Origin: Hyalella azteca
Taxonomy: Eukaryota; Arthropoda; Malacostraca; Amphipoda; Hyalellidae
Reading direction: 5' to 3'
Assembly: GCF_000764305.2 (NCBI RefSeq)
Contig: NW_025940701.1
Span: forward strand, 179,997-243,996
DNA length: 64,000 nt
This document shows, one piece after another, positions 1 through 10,944 of the stretch. Position 1 is the stretch's first letter, and each line of letters begins with the position of its first letter. The notes under the pieces are model-generated. The model saw only the letters and a list, made by a program, of their open reading frames with translations, was not told the DNA's origin and made no database searches. The position numbers and the translations under genes are program-made.

Positions 1-370
1 TTGAAACGCGTAGAGTTCTTGTCGTAGTTGAACTTGATTTCAGTCCCGCAGCTCCCGTTGTTAATTAAGGGTTATTCACGTCTATACAATGATAACAAAC
101 TTTGAAACGTGTTATTTTATTTTCCTGAACGACTCGGACGATGATATGATATCGGTCAAAATGTTAGCATATTTTATTGTTATCTAGCGTAAATATTCTG
201 TTGTCAAATGTCCCGATTTAGTTATGGCCAATTTTTGAATGCTTTTACCACGTTTTTTTTTTTACAAACAGCGCAGTGGGTTTTTCACTTCGCCCAGCAT
301 AGACAGATAAGTGTAACCGCTTATCAGTAAAACTACTTAATGATGATATCACATTTTGATATCTAACTAC

Positions 371-435
371 TTGATATCAAGTTTACTTGATATCATCAAG
401 TTTACTTGATATCATCAACTTTACTTGATATATTA
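371..435. repeat. 19-bp short tandem repeat
   Basis: Nearly three copies of a 19-bp unit (AGTTTACTTGATATCATCA), the last one diverged, preceded by the related palindrome TTGATATCAA. It is AT-rich and lies in the gene-free stretch 1-1370, where nothing else was recognised. Confidence 0.8.
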
Positions 436-1371
436 GACGCTAATTAAAAGATAATATTGATGAAAACACGTTTTTGAGGTTGTTCGGGTATAGCTGGCAC
501 CCAGATTGAAGAATGAATAACGTTGAGTTTATATTCTTCCAGAAAACGCGAATTTTAGTCAGACGAGCGGGAAGTTCTATAGAAAAGAATTTTATAGCTG
601 CGCCGAATTTGGCAAACATCCACCTGCTCTGCATAACTGGTAGTTCTTCCAATTGATAGTTCTACACACGCTCTTGAAATAATGTCATTGTAGAGGTTGA
701 AATTCGGCGGGTGGGAGGTTACCTCAGTTTGGACTCAGCACCAGTCAACCATGCAGAGCATATTTGCGTGGGTACACATTTCATATTCTCCATGCGGGGT
801 TTGAAAATCCTCAGCATCCTCCTAATCATTCTTTGTTCAGTTGTGAGAATATTTATCATATAGCAAAAAAAAATATTGGGGACCAATTTAATAAGGCCTA
901 ATATTGATTTTAATAAATAATAATGCAAACAGTTGTTATTAACTTGAAATTTGAATACAGTCATAACTCGGAAAGGCCTTATCCCTTTATTAATCTTAGT
1001 TTTTTTTCTGTTCGTTGCCTACAATGAATATTATTTCTTACCTAACAGAACTGCAGAACCAAATCTTTTATTCACACTGCATTATGCAAAATAAACAAAC
1101 GTGAACGAAGTAGCATCGTCATGCAGTAGCTTTGAGAAGCAGTTTTGACAAGTCATGATTTCCTAATTAGAAATTGAAGGTCATATTATGTTTTCGCGTC
1201 CTGCTGGTTAATTTTTTATTCAAGTATTCCTTTGCATACCTTTTAAAATATTTATTAAATGGAGAATATTTTTTAAAAAGTAATTAAGTATATAGGTACT
1301 TACTTTATGTTACTTAAATATTTTTTTCTTTATTCAAGTTAGTAAGAAGCCGTTTTTTTCCGCTGCAACGA

Positions 1372-1950
1372 GGAATCGACGACGGAGTTGGGCAGCTGGC
1401 AGCCTTGGGTCAGGCTGAGCTGAGGGCCTGAGGCAGAGACGAGCCCACAGGAGTTTTGTTTTGTTTTTGTAAAGTATAAACTCTCACTTTGCTAGACCAA
1501 CTTGGTCAAAAGAAGCTCCAGGCTGTGCTGCCCAGGCTGGACCTTCAGTCTTTTATCATTGATATTACAGTCGAACAGCTCCAGTCTCTTAACATGGCTG
1601 CTCTCTGCAATGTCTCATCTCTGCCTTTTTCCCACAGTTGCGCAAATCCTGAGCACTATTCTGTCGGGGGGCTGCCTTGGACGAGTCTCCAGAGCTCCCT
1701 CAGCTCCAAAAGAAGAAGAAGAAGAGGGCCTGAGGCTGGGCCCCTCAGCCCTGGCGAGTGGCGACTGGCGGCTGGCGCTGATTTGTCATCCAGCGACAGC
1801 TGCGGGGCTCTGTCAGGTGCACGTCAACTTCAAGTCATTTTTGTTGGCAGTACGCAACAAGCGGCCAGACGAATCACGAATGTGCTGGAGAAGTTGTTCA
1901 GTGGAAATCGCAGTAAATCCGCAAAGCTGACCTGCCTGACAGGCTAACAG
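1372..1950 (+). other. GC-richer island with two overlapping open frames, unassigned
   Basis: This stretch is clearly richer in G+C than its surroundings and stays open in two plus-strand frames at once (about 1489-1947 and 1502-1930). One frame has a Lys/Arg run from an AAGAAGAAGAAG tract, and the other reads the same tract as a Glu run. Neither translation resembles a family I recognise. It lies 2.2 kb upstream of MOCS2A on the same strand, so a 5' exon, a promoter-associated island or a repeat remnant are all possible. A sequence resembling an acceptor (CCACAG) occurs at about 1635. I do not claim a protein. Confidence 0.25.
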
Positions 1951-2831
1951 TAAACAGCCTAGTGACAGGCTGACCACTCATCGTATGATTCGTATCGAAG
2001 CTTCATTGTCGTACTTGTAAATTGTAGGCTGTAGCCACCGCCCACAGTAGAGAACAAGACTTGATTAATCTCTGTAGTCTGTAGCATAGTGGCAAACCAC
2101 AGCTTTTTACCTTTTTTAGAATCAGTTCATCTTGAATTTCCTCATTTACCCCAAATTTAATTCAATTTCTTATGTATGACACTGCTGTTATCCAGGATAC
2201 TGGTCTACTTATAGGACTTGAGCCTCAGTCTTGAGGGAGAGTATAAAAAACTCTGCTTTGCCAGTGCCACTATGCTCTGTACTCTGTAGTTTGGCATAGA
2301 ATAGTCCGAAGCATTCCTGTTTTCTCCAATTAAACGTGTATCATTCATAAGTCATAACATTTTTTTGCTTCTCCAAAGGATGACTTGTCCACTTGAATTA
2401 GTTGAATAATATTATAATGATCATTGATCAATAATCTGGTTCACTGTCACGTCTTCAGCCATTTGGAATGTGTTGTAGTTTGCATCTCCAGCTCCAGCCC
2501 CAGGGGCCCAGGGCGTCATCTTACAGAGTCAAGGCAATGTACCTATGAAGATTTGAAAAATAAAGAGTGATTTCTGCTCAAATGTAGAGAAAAAGGCTAA
2601 GGCTTGCTAGCCTTGCATTGACATTATAAAGACAAAATTGTAGTTTTATTTGAATCTAAGCATAATTGGTAAACATGTAGGTAACTGTAAGTAAGTGATG
2701 AAGTAAGTATGGTACTACTACTAGTATTCTAGTAACTTAGTAAAACATGATTAACATGAACTCTTCTGAAGTTTATACCAATTTATAATTTTATACTACT
2801 TTTTAAATGGCTCAAACATTGCTTTTCAAGT

Positions 2832-2895
2832 TTATACCACTATTAAAACAGCTAGCTGATGGCTTATACCAGTATTAAAACAGCTAGCTGATGGC
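2832..2895. repeat. 32-bp direct duplication
   Basis: Two almost identical 32-bp units starting TTATACCA and ending GCTAGCTGATGGC stand side by side, with one visible difference. The rest of 1951-4129 holds only AT-rich non-coding sequence that I cannot assign. Confidence 0.7.
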
Positions 2896-4129
2896 TGGAC
2901 GCTGGAGCAGGTTTTGACAATTTTTAGTAACAGCAAGTCAGCAACATTTGTGCAATGATGATGATGCAGCATCAGCATGACAGCATGCTGCGCCTGGATC
3001 CGGATGTAGGTACGCTTGGCGGCTGGCAACACTGCCACTGGGCGTCTGGGCTGGTCCATACACCAAGTACATAATTATGCCTACCTAGCTCCTTGTATGT
3101 CAGGCAGGATGCAGGCATGAAATATATCTATTTGGCCATCCATGGCTGGATTTTTCAAGCTGTGGTTATATGTGTTTCTCAGCTATGATTCAATTTTTTT
3201 GAGCCGTGATGCCATTTCTTCTAGCCGTGAATTCCATATTGCATATTCTGGCCATGTAAAGCCATTTAGTATTTACCAACCGCAAACTTTTTTTCAAAGT
3301 TCCATGCACACGTTACCCAAAATCTCTAATTTTACCCTAAAAACAGTCATCAAACAGCAACACCAAGATTTGTCTTCCCTTAACTAACACTTTACAAGCA
3401 AAACTCTCACTTCATCATAAATAATAACATGGGATTACTGCTTTTGAAAATCACCTGCAAAACAATAATTTTTACCCAAGATTTTTTTTAAATTCTGCCT
3501 GATCTTCTAGATTGAGATTGGTCAAGTTGCTTGTCTTTGAGCAATAGGAATGCATGTAAATGTGTGTTTTTTTTTTCAATGGGAATACAATATGACCATG
3601 TGCTTTTGGACTACCTAGCCATATTTTGAGCCCCCTAACAAAGCAACTTAACTTGCAATAAATTTTACCATTTTTAAATTTATAGCTGTACTACGGCTAC
3701 CTACTTTAATAACACTTGTGTAAAAATTATATATGTTTTTATTTTCAGCATCATGTACTATATGTTTCATTAATGATTCTAAAAAATGAAAAAATTTTGG
3801 AAACTGGAAATATATACGAGTATGAGAGTAATAAAGTATTGAAGGACTGGAAAGTAAAGATAAGTTGAAAAATGTTTTAATTTGATTTTAGAATGGTATT
3901 TACAATTTAATTTAGAAGATACAAAATTATTCAATTGTATATAAATGTTTATAAGTACCTGAGAAATTTATGTTTGGACATGTACCTACATTAGGCCACA
4001 TATATCTCCAGTAAATTGTAATACCACAAAATGGTCATTAATGGTGTCATATAAATGTTTTTCAGATTAAAGTTGCTCATTATAATTTTTATTAATTTAA
4101 CCACATGTTTTTTTAATTTTCATAAAAGC

Positions 4130-5661
4130 ATGAATATCAATGAAACTGAAACTGTTTCTGTCAAAATAGTTTTTTTTGCCTCTGCTAGAGAATTAAGTGG
4201 CTGTCGAGAAACAAGTTTCAGTCTTTCAACACCTACATCTGCTAAAAAGTTATTTTATGAGGTAGGAATTTGTTAAATACATACATACTTGTTTCATTTT
4301 ATGTACAATTTTTTCTTTCTTATTCATGAAAGCTCCATTAAAAGATATAACCTTGTTATTATTTGCTTATTTTTTGACTAACCTAACTGTTTTCCAATGA
4401 AATGACATACCTTTATGGTAGGAAGTTCATTATAACTTTTTTAAGCACTGCTCTTTGGTCCTTGTGATAAACAAATAAAAGGTACCTAGATTTCATTTCT
4501 CATACTCTTTAAATGATGTCTGCATTATGTCCATAATTTGGACTTCTATATAAAGCTCTCCTGAGCTGAAATTTGGATGTGAACTAAATTTTTTTCTAGC
4601 TCCTTGGGAGAATCAGTACTTCATTTGATGTGTAATAGCTAAGGTAGATTTTCAATTCTAAACATAACTTCAACATTTTTTGAGCATCTCTGAATTATTT
4701 CTAAAAAATTTAATGATATTTTCCTAGAAAAGATTTCCCCCTCTCCAATGTATTATAAATGTTTATGACAAATGACAAAGATTTCCAAGATTTCCACACC
4801 ATTACAATTTAGATATGTTCTCTCTGTCAGGTCTCGAGTAAATTGCCACAGCTGCTCAAAATAGAGAAATGTGTTATGGTTGCTGTGAACCAAGAATATA
4901 TTGATGACACCAACCAAATCTGGCTCAGAGCTGGTGATGAGATAGCCTTCATTCCTCCCATCAGTGGTGGTAAGTGTGCTCTCACAAACAAAAGTATGTT
5001 CATCTCTCTGTTTATAAATTATTTGCAGGATCCAAAAATATCTAACTTTGCCCTATGCTTGTCAGTCTGTTCTGAAGCTGATTTTATTTATAATTACATT
5101 TGTACAAATGACCAAAAAATATAAATGTATTTTTTGCCAGAACTATGGTTAGGCTAACAAACTTTGAATCATAGAAAAAATCATAGGTATACTTATTCAA
5201 ATGTATAATTAATGCAGTCATGATTCCAGTTTTATTATGCTTGTTGATTTCATGATATTTATGTAGTTGTTCAAAAGATGATGTGATTGATGCTGCTATG
5301 TATGTACATTTGCATAGTGATTTTTAGATAAGTAGTGTTGAAATATTTTTGAGTAAACTAGTTAGTTGTTTGGTGAATTTAATTTTTGAAATAGCTGCAT
5401 CACCAGTAAACCCTTGCTCATGACTTTATTTTGTTTTTTTAGTTGAGAAAATTATGGTTTGTGTTGTGAAGTATTTTTAAGAATTGATGAAAAAGATTTT
5501 GCTAATTACTAACTGTATTAGTTTGGCCAAATTTTTAATTAAACCAAATTACATTGAGATTTAATTTCAACTCATTCTACTGCTGTAGTCTCAGTAATTA
5601 GTTAGTTTGGATGCTCTAATGCTAGTAACTTCATAACAATTAAAATCTGTTTGCAGGTTAA
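4130..5661 (+). CDS. MOCS2: MOCS2A, small (sulfur-carrier) subunit of molybdopterin synthase
   Basis: Exons 4130-4261, 4831-4969 and 5657-5661 give 91 residues (human MOCS2A has 88). The protein is the ubiquitin-like sulfur carrier that donates sulfur, as a C-terminal thiocarboxylate, to precursor Z in molybdenum cofactor synthesis in the cytosol. The family end GDEIAFIPPISGG is present, with the essential Gly-Gly last, and VKIVFFASARELSG matches the first beta strand region. Splice sites are GAG|GTAGGA, CTGTCAG|GTC, GGTG|GTAAGT and TTTGCAG|GTTAA. The third exon supplies GT then TAA, so splicing makes Gly-Gly-stop. Read-through of intron 2 would add a long tail and block the thiocarboxylate. 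I start at 4130; an in-frame ATG at 4055 would add a hydrophobic stretch unlike the family. It is followed by MOCS2B on the same strand. Confidence 0.9.
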
Positions 5662-5690
5662 GCTGAGTTCTGAGGGACATCACAATCCAG
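5657..5690 (+). other. MOCS2: Candidate 34-nt mini-exon carrying the MOCS2A stop codon
   Basis: The piece is bounded by TTTGCAG upstream and CAG|GTGAAA downstream. Its first five bases complete the final Gly codon and the TAA of MOCS2A. Joined to an exon starting at 5987, the stop would lie 38 nt before the MOCS2B ATG in one mRNA, which suits the known bicistronic MOCS2 arrangement of animals. If it is skipped and 4969 joins 5987, the reading becomes GG followed by six foreign residues before a stop, which should inactivate the carrier tail. The splice sites are seen; use of the exon is inferred. Confidence 0.6.
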
Positions 5691-5995
5691 GTGAAAGAGA
5701 AAAACATATGATAATCAAAAGCATGTGCAGTTTTATAGAGTTGATTAATTGTTTCTTCAGATATAACGTAGGCAAAATTGTAACTATGCAGCATTTTTGA
5801 AACTATTCATTGAGGAAAAAAAACTTGATGTCCAGTATCAACTTCATATTTTAAAGATGGGAATAGATGATTAATTTTCTAATAAGTGGGACACCCTCAG
5901 CTTTTTTTGTAATTCTTTTGGCAATTTTTTGCTTTCCTTATTACTTTTTAAATTTTTCCTGAAAAGTTCTTACGCAAACTCATAAGGAACGCATC

Positions 5996-7467
5996 ATGGC
6001 TGGAGATGAAGAAACAGGAGGGATAACTCACATAGAGCTAACTTTCTCCGAGTTATCTGTATCTGAAGCAACTAAGATTGTTTCAAGTGCAAAATGTGGA
6101 GCCATCAGTCTGTTTGTAGGCACGACGCGTGACGTCTTTGAGAACAAGACAGTTGTGAGTCTAGAGTATGAAGCATACGAAGTCATGGCACAGAAGGAGA
6201 TGAAAAAACTGGCAGATGAAGTCAGGAAGCAGTTCCCTGTCGAGAACATCCTCATTATACACAGGTTAGAAGTTCTGGGCCTCTTTAAAAGAAGTTAAGA
6301 GATCGTAAGTTCATCAGCCAATCATTGACGGCCTTTCAAGCCAAATCCACCAATCATAGACAAGAAAATAGAGCGTAAGTACTTACGTTCACTAGCGAGT
6401 TTTGAAAGTATGGCCCAAGATCTGTAATGCAACAACAGTATTGTAACCATAAGTGTGTGCCTCATTGCTCTTGCATATCATGTCAATGTTTGCATTGCAA
6501 TTCTCTTCACCCTTTGTGTATAGGCGAGACCTCTCATTGCCTAGCTATTTGGTACAAATAGCTTTGATGATGGTTAATGTATCTCTAGACAAAGGGTTCA
6601 AGTCAGTTGAAACTAGAATAATTATTTAAATATATATTTATAATATAAATGGTACAATGTATTGATGTAGATATTTTTTTACTTATTAGCTACGTAACTA
6701 TAACAATAGATATGTGTTTATTAAACATAGTACATTCCACTGATCACTCAAACGCAAATAAGTAGACCATTTAAACTAAAATATTCAATGAAATTTTTGG
6801 TGTGAAGAATTTCAGTATGACTTGTGCCAACGAATTCTTTGTAATTGTTCTTGTGAAGGTTGGGGAATGTGAAGGTGTGCGAGGCAAGCATCATCGTTGG
6901 CGTGTCGTCAGTCCACAGGGCAGAGGCCATGGCTGCCACCACCTTCATTATGGACCGCATCAAAGCCAGGGTGCCGGTTTGGAAGAAGGAAGTTTACTCT
7001 GATGGTGAGCCTTGATATCAAGCATTGCCTGCAATCTTAGTTGGGCAAGCATAGAATACAACTGATAATGACTAGTTGTATTTGACTGATATGCGTACAA
7101 CAGCTAGAGTTGCATACAAGATATGTATGTCAGATAACAGATGAGTATAGCAGACAACAGAAAGTGTCATGATCGAGGTACTTGTTTACTTATATTGAAC
7201 TCATACCACCACATAAAAACTTCGGGCAGCACTCTCGCAATAGATAACCATGTTTTACATTATATTCGAAAATTTCACATTATTTTCAGGTGCTTAAGTG
7301 TAAAGATGTGACTTTCCGCCTCAAATGATGTGCACAAATTGTATTGGTTATTAGCATCATAGGTTATTTTGCGGCTCAATGATGATCTTTCCCATTTCCG
7401 ATGTTTTATTTTTGCAGGCACCAAGAACTGGAAGGAGAACAAGGAGTGCAACTGGCGCACTCAATGA
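5996..7467 (+). CDS. MOCS2: MOCS2B, large catalytic subunit of molybdopterin synthase (MoaE family)
   Basis: Exons 5996-6264, 6859-7004 and 7418-7467 give 154 residues, close to bacterial MoaE and shorter than human MOCS2B at its N terminus. It binds MOCS2A and inserts two sulfurs into precursor Z to make molybdopterin. Visible family motifs are GAISLFVGTTRD near residue 35, LEYEAYEVMA near 55, IHRLGNVKVCEASI around 88-101, SSVHRAEA near 107, and KARVPVWKKEVY at 125-136, which holds the conserved lysines. The C terminus is WKENKEC. Splice sites are ACAG|GTTAGA, GTGAAG|GTTGG, GATG|GTGAGC and TTTGCAG|GCACC, all in phase. The start ATG lies 9 nt after a plausible acceptor (CATAAG). It shares the locus with MOCS2A, and the first intron carries a MITE 12 bp from the donor. 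Confidence 0.93.
6277..6416 (-). mobile_element. 140-bp MITE in MOCS2B intron 1
   Basis: The right end reads TTTTGAAAGTATGGCCC and the left GGGCCTCTTTAAAAG, a degraded terminal inverted repeat. The inside contains CGTAAGTACTTACG, a palindromic core. The same element occurs as a double copy at 49004-49266 in the opposite orientation. No transposase is encoded. It lies between the MOCS2B donor at 6264 and the acceptor at 6858. I cannot name the superfamily, as target duplications are unclear. Confidence 0.7.
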
Positions 7468-7514
7468 CACAGCTGGCATCGCCGCACAACGCTTAGAATT
7501 CTGCTCTCCCTCAT

Positions 7515-7745
7515 GATCTACAGACGTTGTGCTTCGTAATAGTGATCTATTGGAATGGTGCTCTTCCTGATGATCTACAGACGTTGTGCTTCGTAATAGT
7601 GATCTATTGGAATGGTGCTCTCCCTGATGATCTACAGACGTTGTGCTTCGTAATAGTGATCTATTGGAATGGTGCTCTCCCTGATGATCTACAGACGTTG
7701 TGCTTCGTAATAGTGATCTATTGGAATGGTGCTCTCCCTGATGAT
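7515..7745 (+). repeat. MOCS2: 57-bp tandem repeat in the MOCS2B 3' region
   Basis: Four near-identical 57-bp units start with GATCTACAGACG at 7515, 7572, 7629 and 7686, and a fifth begins at 7743 and fades. Because 57 is a multiple of three, an open frame of 106 codons runs through them with a repeating 19-residue unit. It lacks family features and begins 48 bp after the MOCS2B stop, so I read it as 3' UTR minisatellite and not a gene. Confidence 0.9.
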
Positions 7746-8397
7746 CCTAAACGTGATGTATGGACGTACGGTTTTTGCCGCGCTAATGAGTGTGATTTTT
7801 ACAGTACGACGGCTGTTGAATGTCACTTCAAATATCTTCTATCCTGATGGATTGAATTTGTACCCTAATGTAGTTTCTACATTGTCCCCTGTATTAAATG
7901 TTAAAATTACGATGCCAATTTTGTTACACGATTTATATATTTGATTGATGAAAGAATGGTATGTCTCATTTTAAGAACAGGCACAATAGTAAACCTTAGA
8001 CCCGAGTATTTATTAGGTTAAGTATTATGTCAGTGTGCGATTGTGAGAACTTTAAATGGGGGTCTAAAACAGGTAGAATTTGTAACTTTTTATGAGATTG
8101 TGATGGCAACATTTTCTTGACGCGTTTTCTGTGATTGATGTTCCAGCTATTGAGTTTCATTGCGGTGGCTACACCACGTCCACAGCTGACTTCCTCTTCA
8201 TTTGTTATTGTTCTTCAATTTACGATGATGTTGCACGAAATGATCGCTTATACAATACTATCCTTATGTTACTTACATAGATATTCGTTAAATAATGTTG
8301 TTGGTTGATAACAAATTTCTGATTGAGAATGTTATTTTTGCATACGTATATATATACTGCACTCATAGTATTTCGTGTTATTTATCGAAGATATCCT

Positions 8398-8403
8398 AAT
8401 AAA
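8398..8403 (+). terminator. MOCS2: Possible MOCS2 polyadenylation signal
   Basis: A canonical AATAAA lies about 930 bp after the MOCS2B stop. No other evidence supports it. The rest of 7746-9265 is AT-rich with no recognisable gene. Confidence 0.2.
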
Positions 8404-9270
8404 TTGTACTGCAGCATTTTTATGGTACAGAATTGCTTTATTACCATGAATGTAATCTCTGTTTTTTTGATATCTACCAATTATTTCTAATGATGAAGCA
8501 TACCACTTGACGCATAATTATTGTAATCATGCAGACGATAGTGAAGTTCTTATCGCTATATATACACGCGCGTGTGCTAGCTTCAGCGCCCTGTGCCTTG
8601 ATAAGAACCACCTATCATAGTCCTGTGCCGTCCATACTACCTAATAAGTTAACCTTATATTTAACAATATTGAGTTTGCAAAAATTAATTTCAAATAAAT
8701 AGTACATTTATTCCATAAAAATTTTATTGCAGGTAATAAACTGCTAATCTGAAGTGCACTTAATAACTCTACTTTCCCTCCGTTCTCCTTGACTGAAATC
8801 TTTCAGGCATTAAATTTCAATCCGAAATTCAGTAGAATTGGTTACAAATATGAACGAGCAATGATGCTCTGACGTAGAAATTTGCCTTCGCATAAAAAAT
8901 TAAATTTTTCTACACTGATAAGAGTGTTGGCGTGAAGTCGACTTCCGACTTAGCATGTCCGTTTTTTTTATTGAATCCGTATCTTGGTTACGAGTTATCA
9001 CATCTCCAGAATACAGCTACGGAACGAACTTGAAATCGGGCTTGCATCGCACCACTATTTTGACTGCAACAAATTTGTTTGGAATATTTTGTTCGGGCAT
9101 ATACAGTAATGTACAGTTCACAGAAATTTTGAGAGAGATTGTACTGCAGGAACCTGGTGATTTTTCGTTCTCTCTTTTCCAAGACAAATTCTATTGTTGT
9201 TTATATTTTATTTGATCATCATTTGTGAATTTTATGTATGCTTATAATCCTTAAAGTTTTCTGAAATAAC

Positions 9271-9755
9271 GAACTACACCAGCGAAGCGGAAGGTCTAAA
9301 TTATTTAAAATTTCTCAAATCATTAATCACCCACAATGGACGGGAGGTCTCATGTGTTAGGCTTAATACATAACCGTAAAACGATGAACTTTTATTTAGA
9401 ACTTGATCCGAAAAACAAAATCCAATAGGCTCGAAATGGCTTAGGATTCACTGAAACTTAGACAAGAACCAAGTTTCAAAACGCTGCTTGGTAGCAGTTC
9501 CAATACATGGCTCATCGACGTAATACCGACGAATAAACCCGGCCCAACATAATTGTAGAAGCAAGAAACAACTTATAAATTTTACAATTCTGCATTACAG
9601 TAATAGTATTCCAATGTCGCAATAAGATTTAATAATTTCACTCACAGAATCAAAATTCTACACATCATGAACAAACGGAAGGCTCCTTGATTTGTTAATT
9701 GGGACGCTGAAAGTCCCAAAATATCGAACGGTGTGTCTCACCGGATTCGCAGTTA
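9271..9755 (+). repeat. Repeat D, copy 1
   Basis: Begins GAACTACACCAGCGAAGC, shared with the start of the 2-kb family A, then leaves that family after the CACCCACAATGG motif and continues with a sequence found again at 34798-35231. The two copies run in the same orientation with scattered differences. Copy 2 stops exactly at the N at 35232, while this copy continues. No coding content was seen, and nothing was recognised in 9756-10168. Confidence 0.75.
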
Positions 9756-10171
9756 TTCTATCGAACAGAAAAAGGAAAAATAACTGTAGAATAAATGATA
9801 ATCAAAATTATAGGCTCTATACGAACCGAAATATAAGACGCACTATTTCACTATATTAACAGCCTCTGACCCACCTTAAAATCTTTAGCCAGCAAGCAGT
9901 TAAACTGTAATTTTAAAAGGCAAGTTAAAAGGTCATGTAAAGGGAAATTATTCAAAGTGGTAGAAAAGGAGGGCAGACTACAATTATTAACTAGCAAGTT
10001 TAGCGTAGGATAGGATTAAGCTTTTGCAATAAGTTAGGAACACATTAATGTTATTCAAGTATAAAGCCGAAGCTCAAAAGTTAGGGTGGTCGTGACACAA
10101 GAAAAGGCTATGCCCAAATTTAACACTGGAGTCAGCCCTTTCCTAATCAAAGGAAGCACGAACATGCATAA

Positions 10172-10521
10172 GGGTACGTACACAGTGAAAGCAGGTTTGC
10201 CCGCGCGGGCAACCTGCTCCAACCTGCCACAAGAATGAACATAGGATAATAATGTAAGTGTTCACAGTGAAAACCTTTTAATACGCACTAATTATTATCA
10301 GTTTAGAATTATCACTATTAGTGAAATTATTAGTATTATTACAATTAGTACGCATTAATCAATTAATAATCACTAATTAATTAATACGTACACAGTGAAA
10401 GCAGGTTGCCAGCGTGCTGGTTTCCTGCTTCCACTGTGAACACCCTCTCGCGCTTATTTCAGGCGCCAGCCTCAGCAGGTAACCAGCACGCTGGCAACCT
10501 GCTTTCACTGTGTACGTACCC
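10172..10521. mobile_element. Non-autonomous TIR element, 350 bp, with an internal partial copy
   Basis: Starts GGGTACGTACACAGTG and ends CACTGTGTACGTACCC, extending to a long near-perfect inverted repeat that includes GCAGGTT/AACCTGC. Just inside the left end is the palindrome GCCCGCGCGGGC. A third terminus-like piece starts near 10386, suggesting one element inserted in another. Flanks are TAA on the left and TTA on the right. A GGG start with a T/A-rich 3-bp target would fit PIF/Harbinger, but this is only inferred. Confidence 0.75.
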
Positions 10522-10524
10522 TTA

Positions 10525-10721
10525 GGGTACGCACACAGTGGAAGCAGGTTTGCCCGCGCGGGCAACCTGCTCCAACCTGCCACAAGAATGAACATAGGAT
10601 AATAATGTAAGTGTTCACAGTGAAAACATGTAAAAATAGGCTTCTGTATTCTATGGTTTCAGGCGCCAGCCTGAGCAGGTAACCAGCACGCTGGCAACCT
10701 GCTTCCACTGTGTGCGTACCC
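10525..10721. mobile_element. Second TIR element of the same family, 197 bp
   Basis: Lies 3 bp after the first copy. Its ends, GGGTACGCACACAGTGG and CCACTGTGTGCGTACCC, are perfect inverted repeats over about 26 bp. The left 90 bp are nearly identical to the left part of the 350-bp copy. The two termini agree with each other better (GCAC/GTGC) than with the neighbour (GTAC), which argues for separate insertion instead of simple duplication. Confidence 0.8.
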
Positions 10722-10944
10722 TTGTCTACGAAAATAAATAAAGCGAAAAACAAAGAGTGTTCACTCAAACTTAAATATAGAAATTATGAAGGAATGGCTT
10801 TATACTCTCGATCATACGGAGCAAAATTAAACGGATGTTTTCATCAACAAGTCTTTCAACCAACTTCTATATTTACAAACCCATACCTAACAATAAGCAT
10901 GGAGAAAAAAATAGAATCTAAAGAAAGGGGAAATTTCCAACAAA

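Noticed and set aside
1..41. A 13-codon minus-strand reading (NGSCGTEIKFNYDKN) at the window edge with G/C-ending codons, perhaps part of an exon.
   Set aside because: Too short, no clear acceptor, and cut by the window edge; a secreted Cys-domain protein was considered but cannot be shown.
4055..4129. In-frame upstream ATG that would add 25 hydrophobic residues to MOCS2A.
   Set aside because: MOCS2A is a cytosolic ubiquitin-like protein without such a leader; the start at 4130 gives the family length.
7527..7847. 106-codon frame across the 57-bp repeat.
   Set aside because: Openness follows from a repeat period divisible by three; no domain and it lies in the MOCS2 3' region.
10377..10768. 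Overlapping minus-strand frames with repeated CQRAGYLLRLAPE.
   Set aside because: They are translations of the TIR elements, not a conserved protein.
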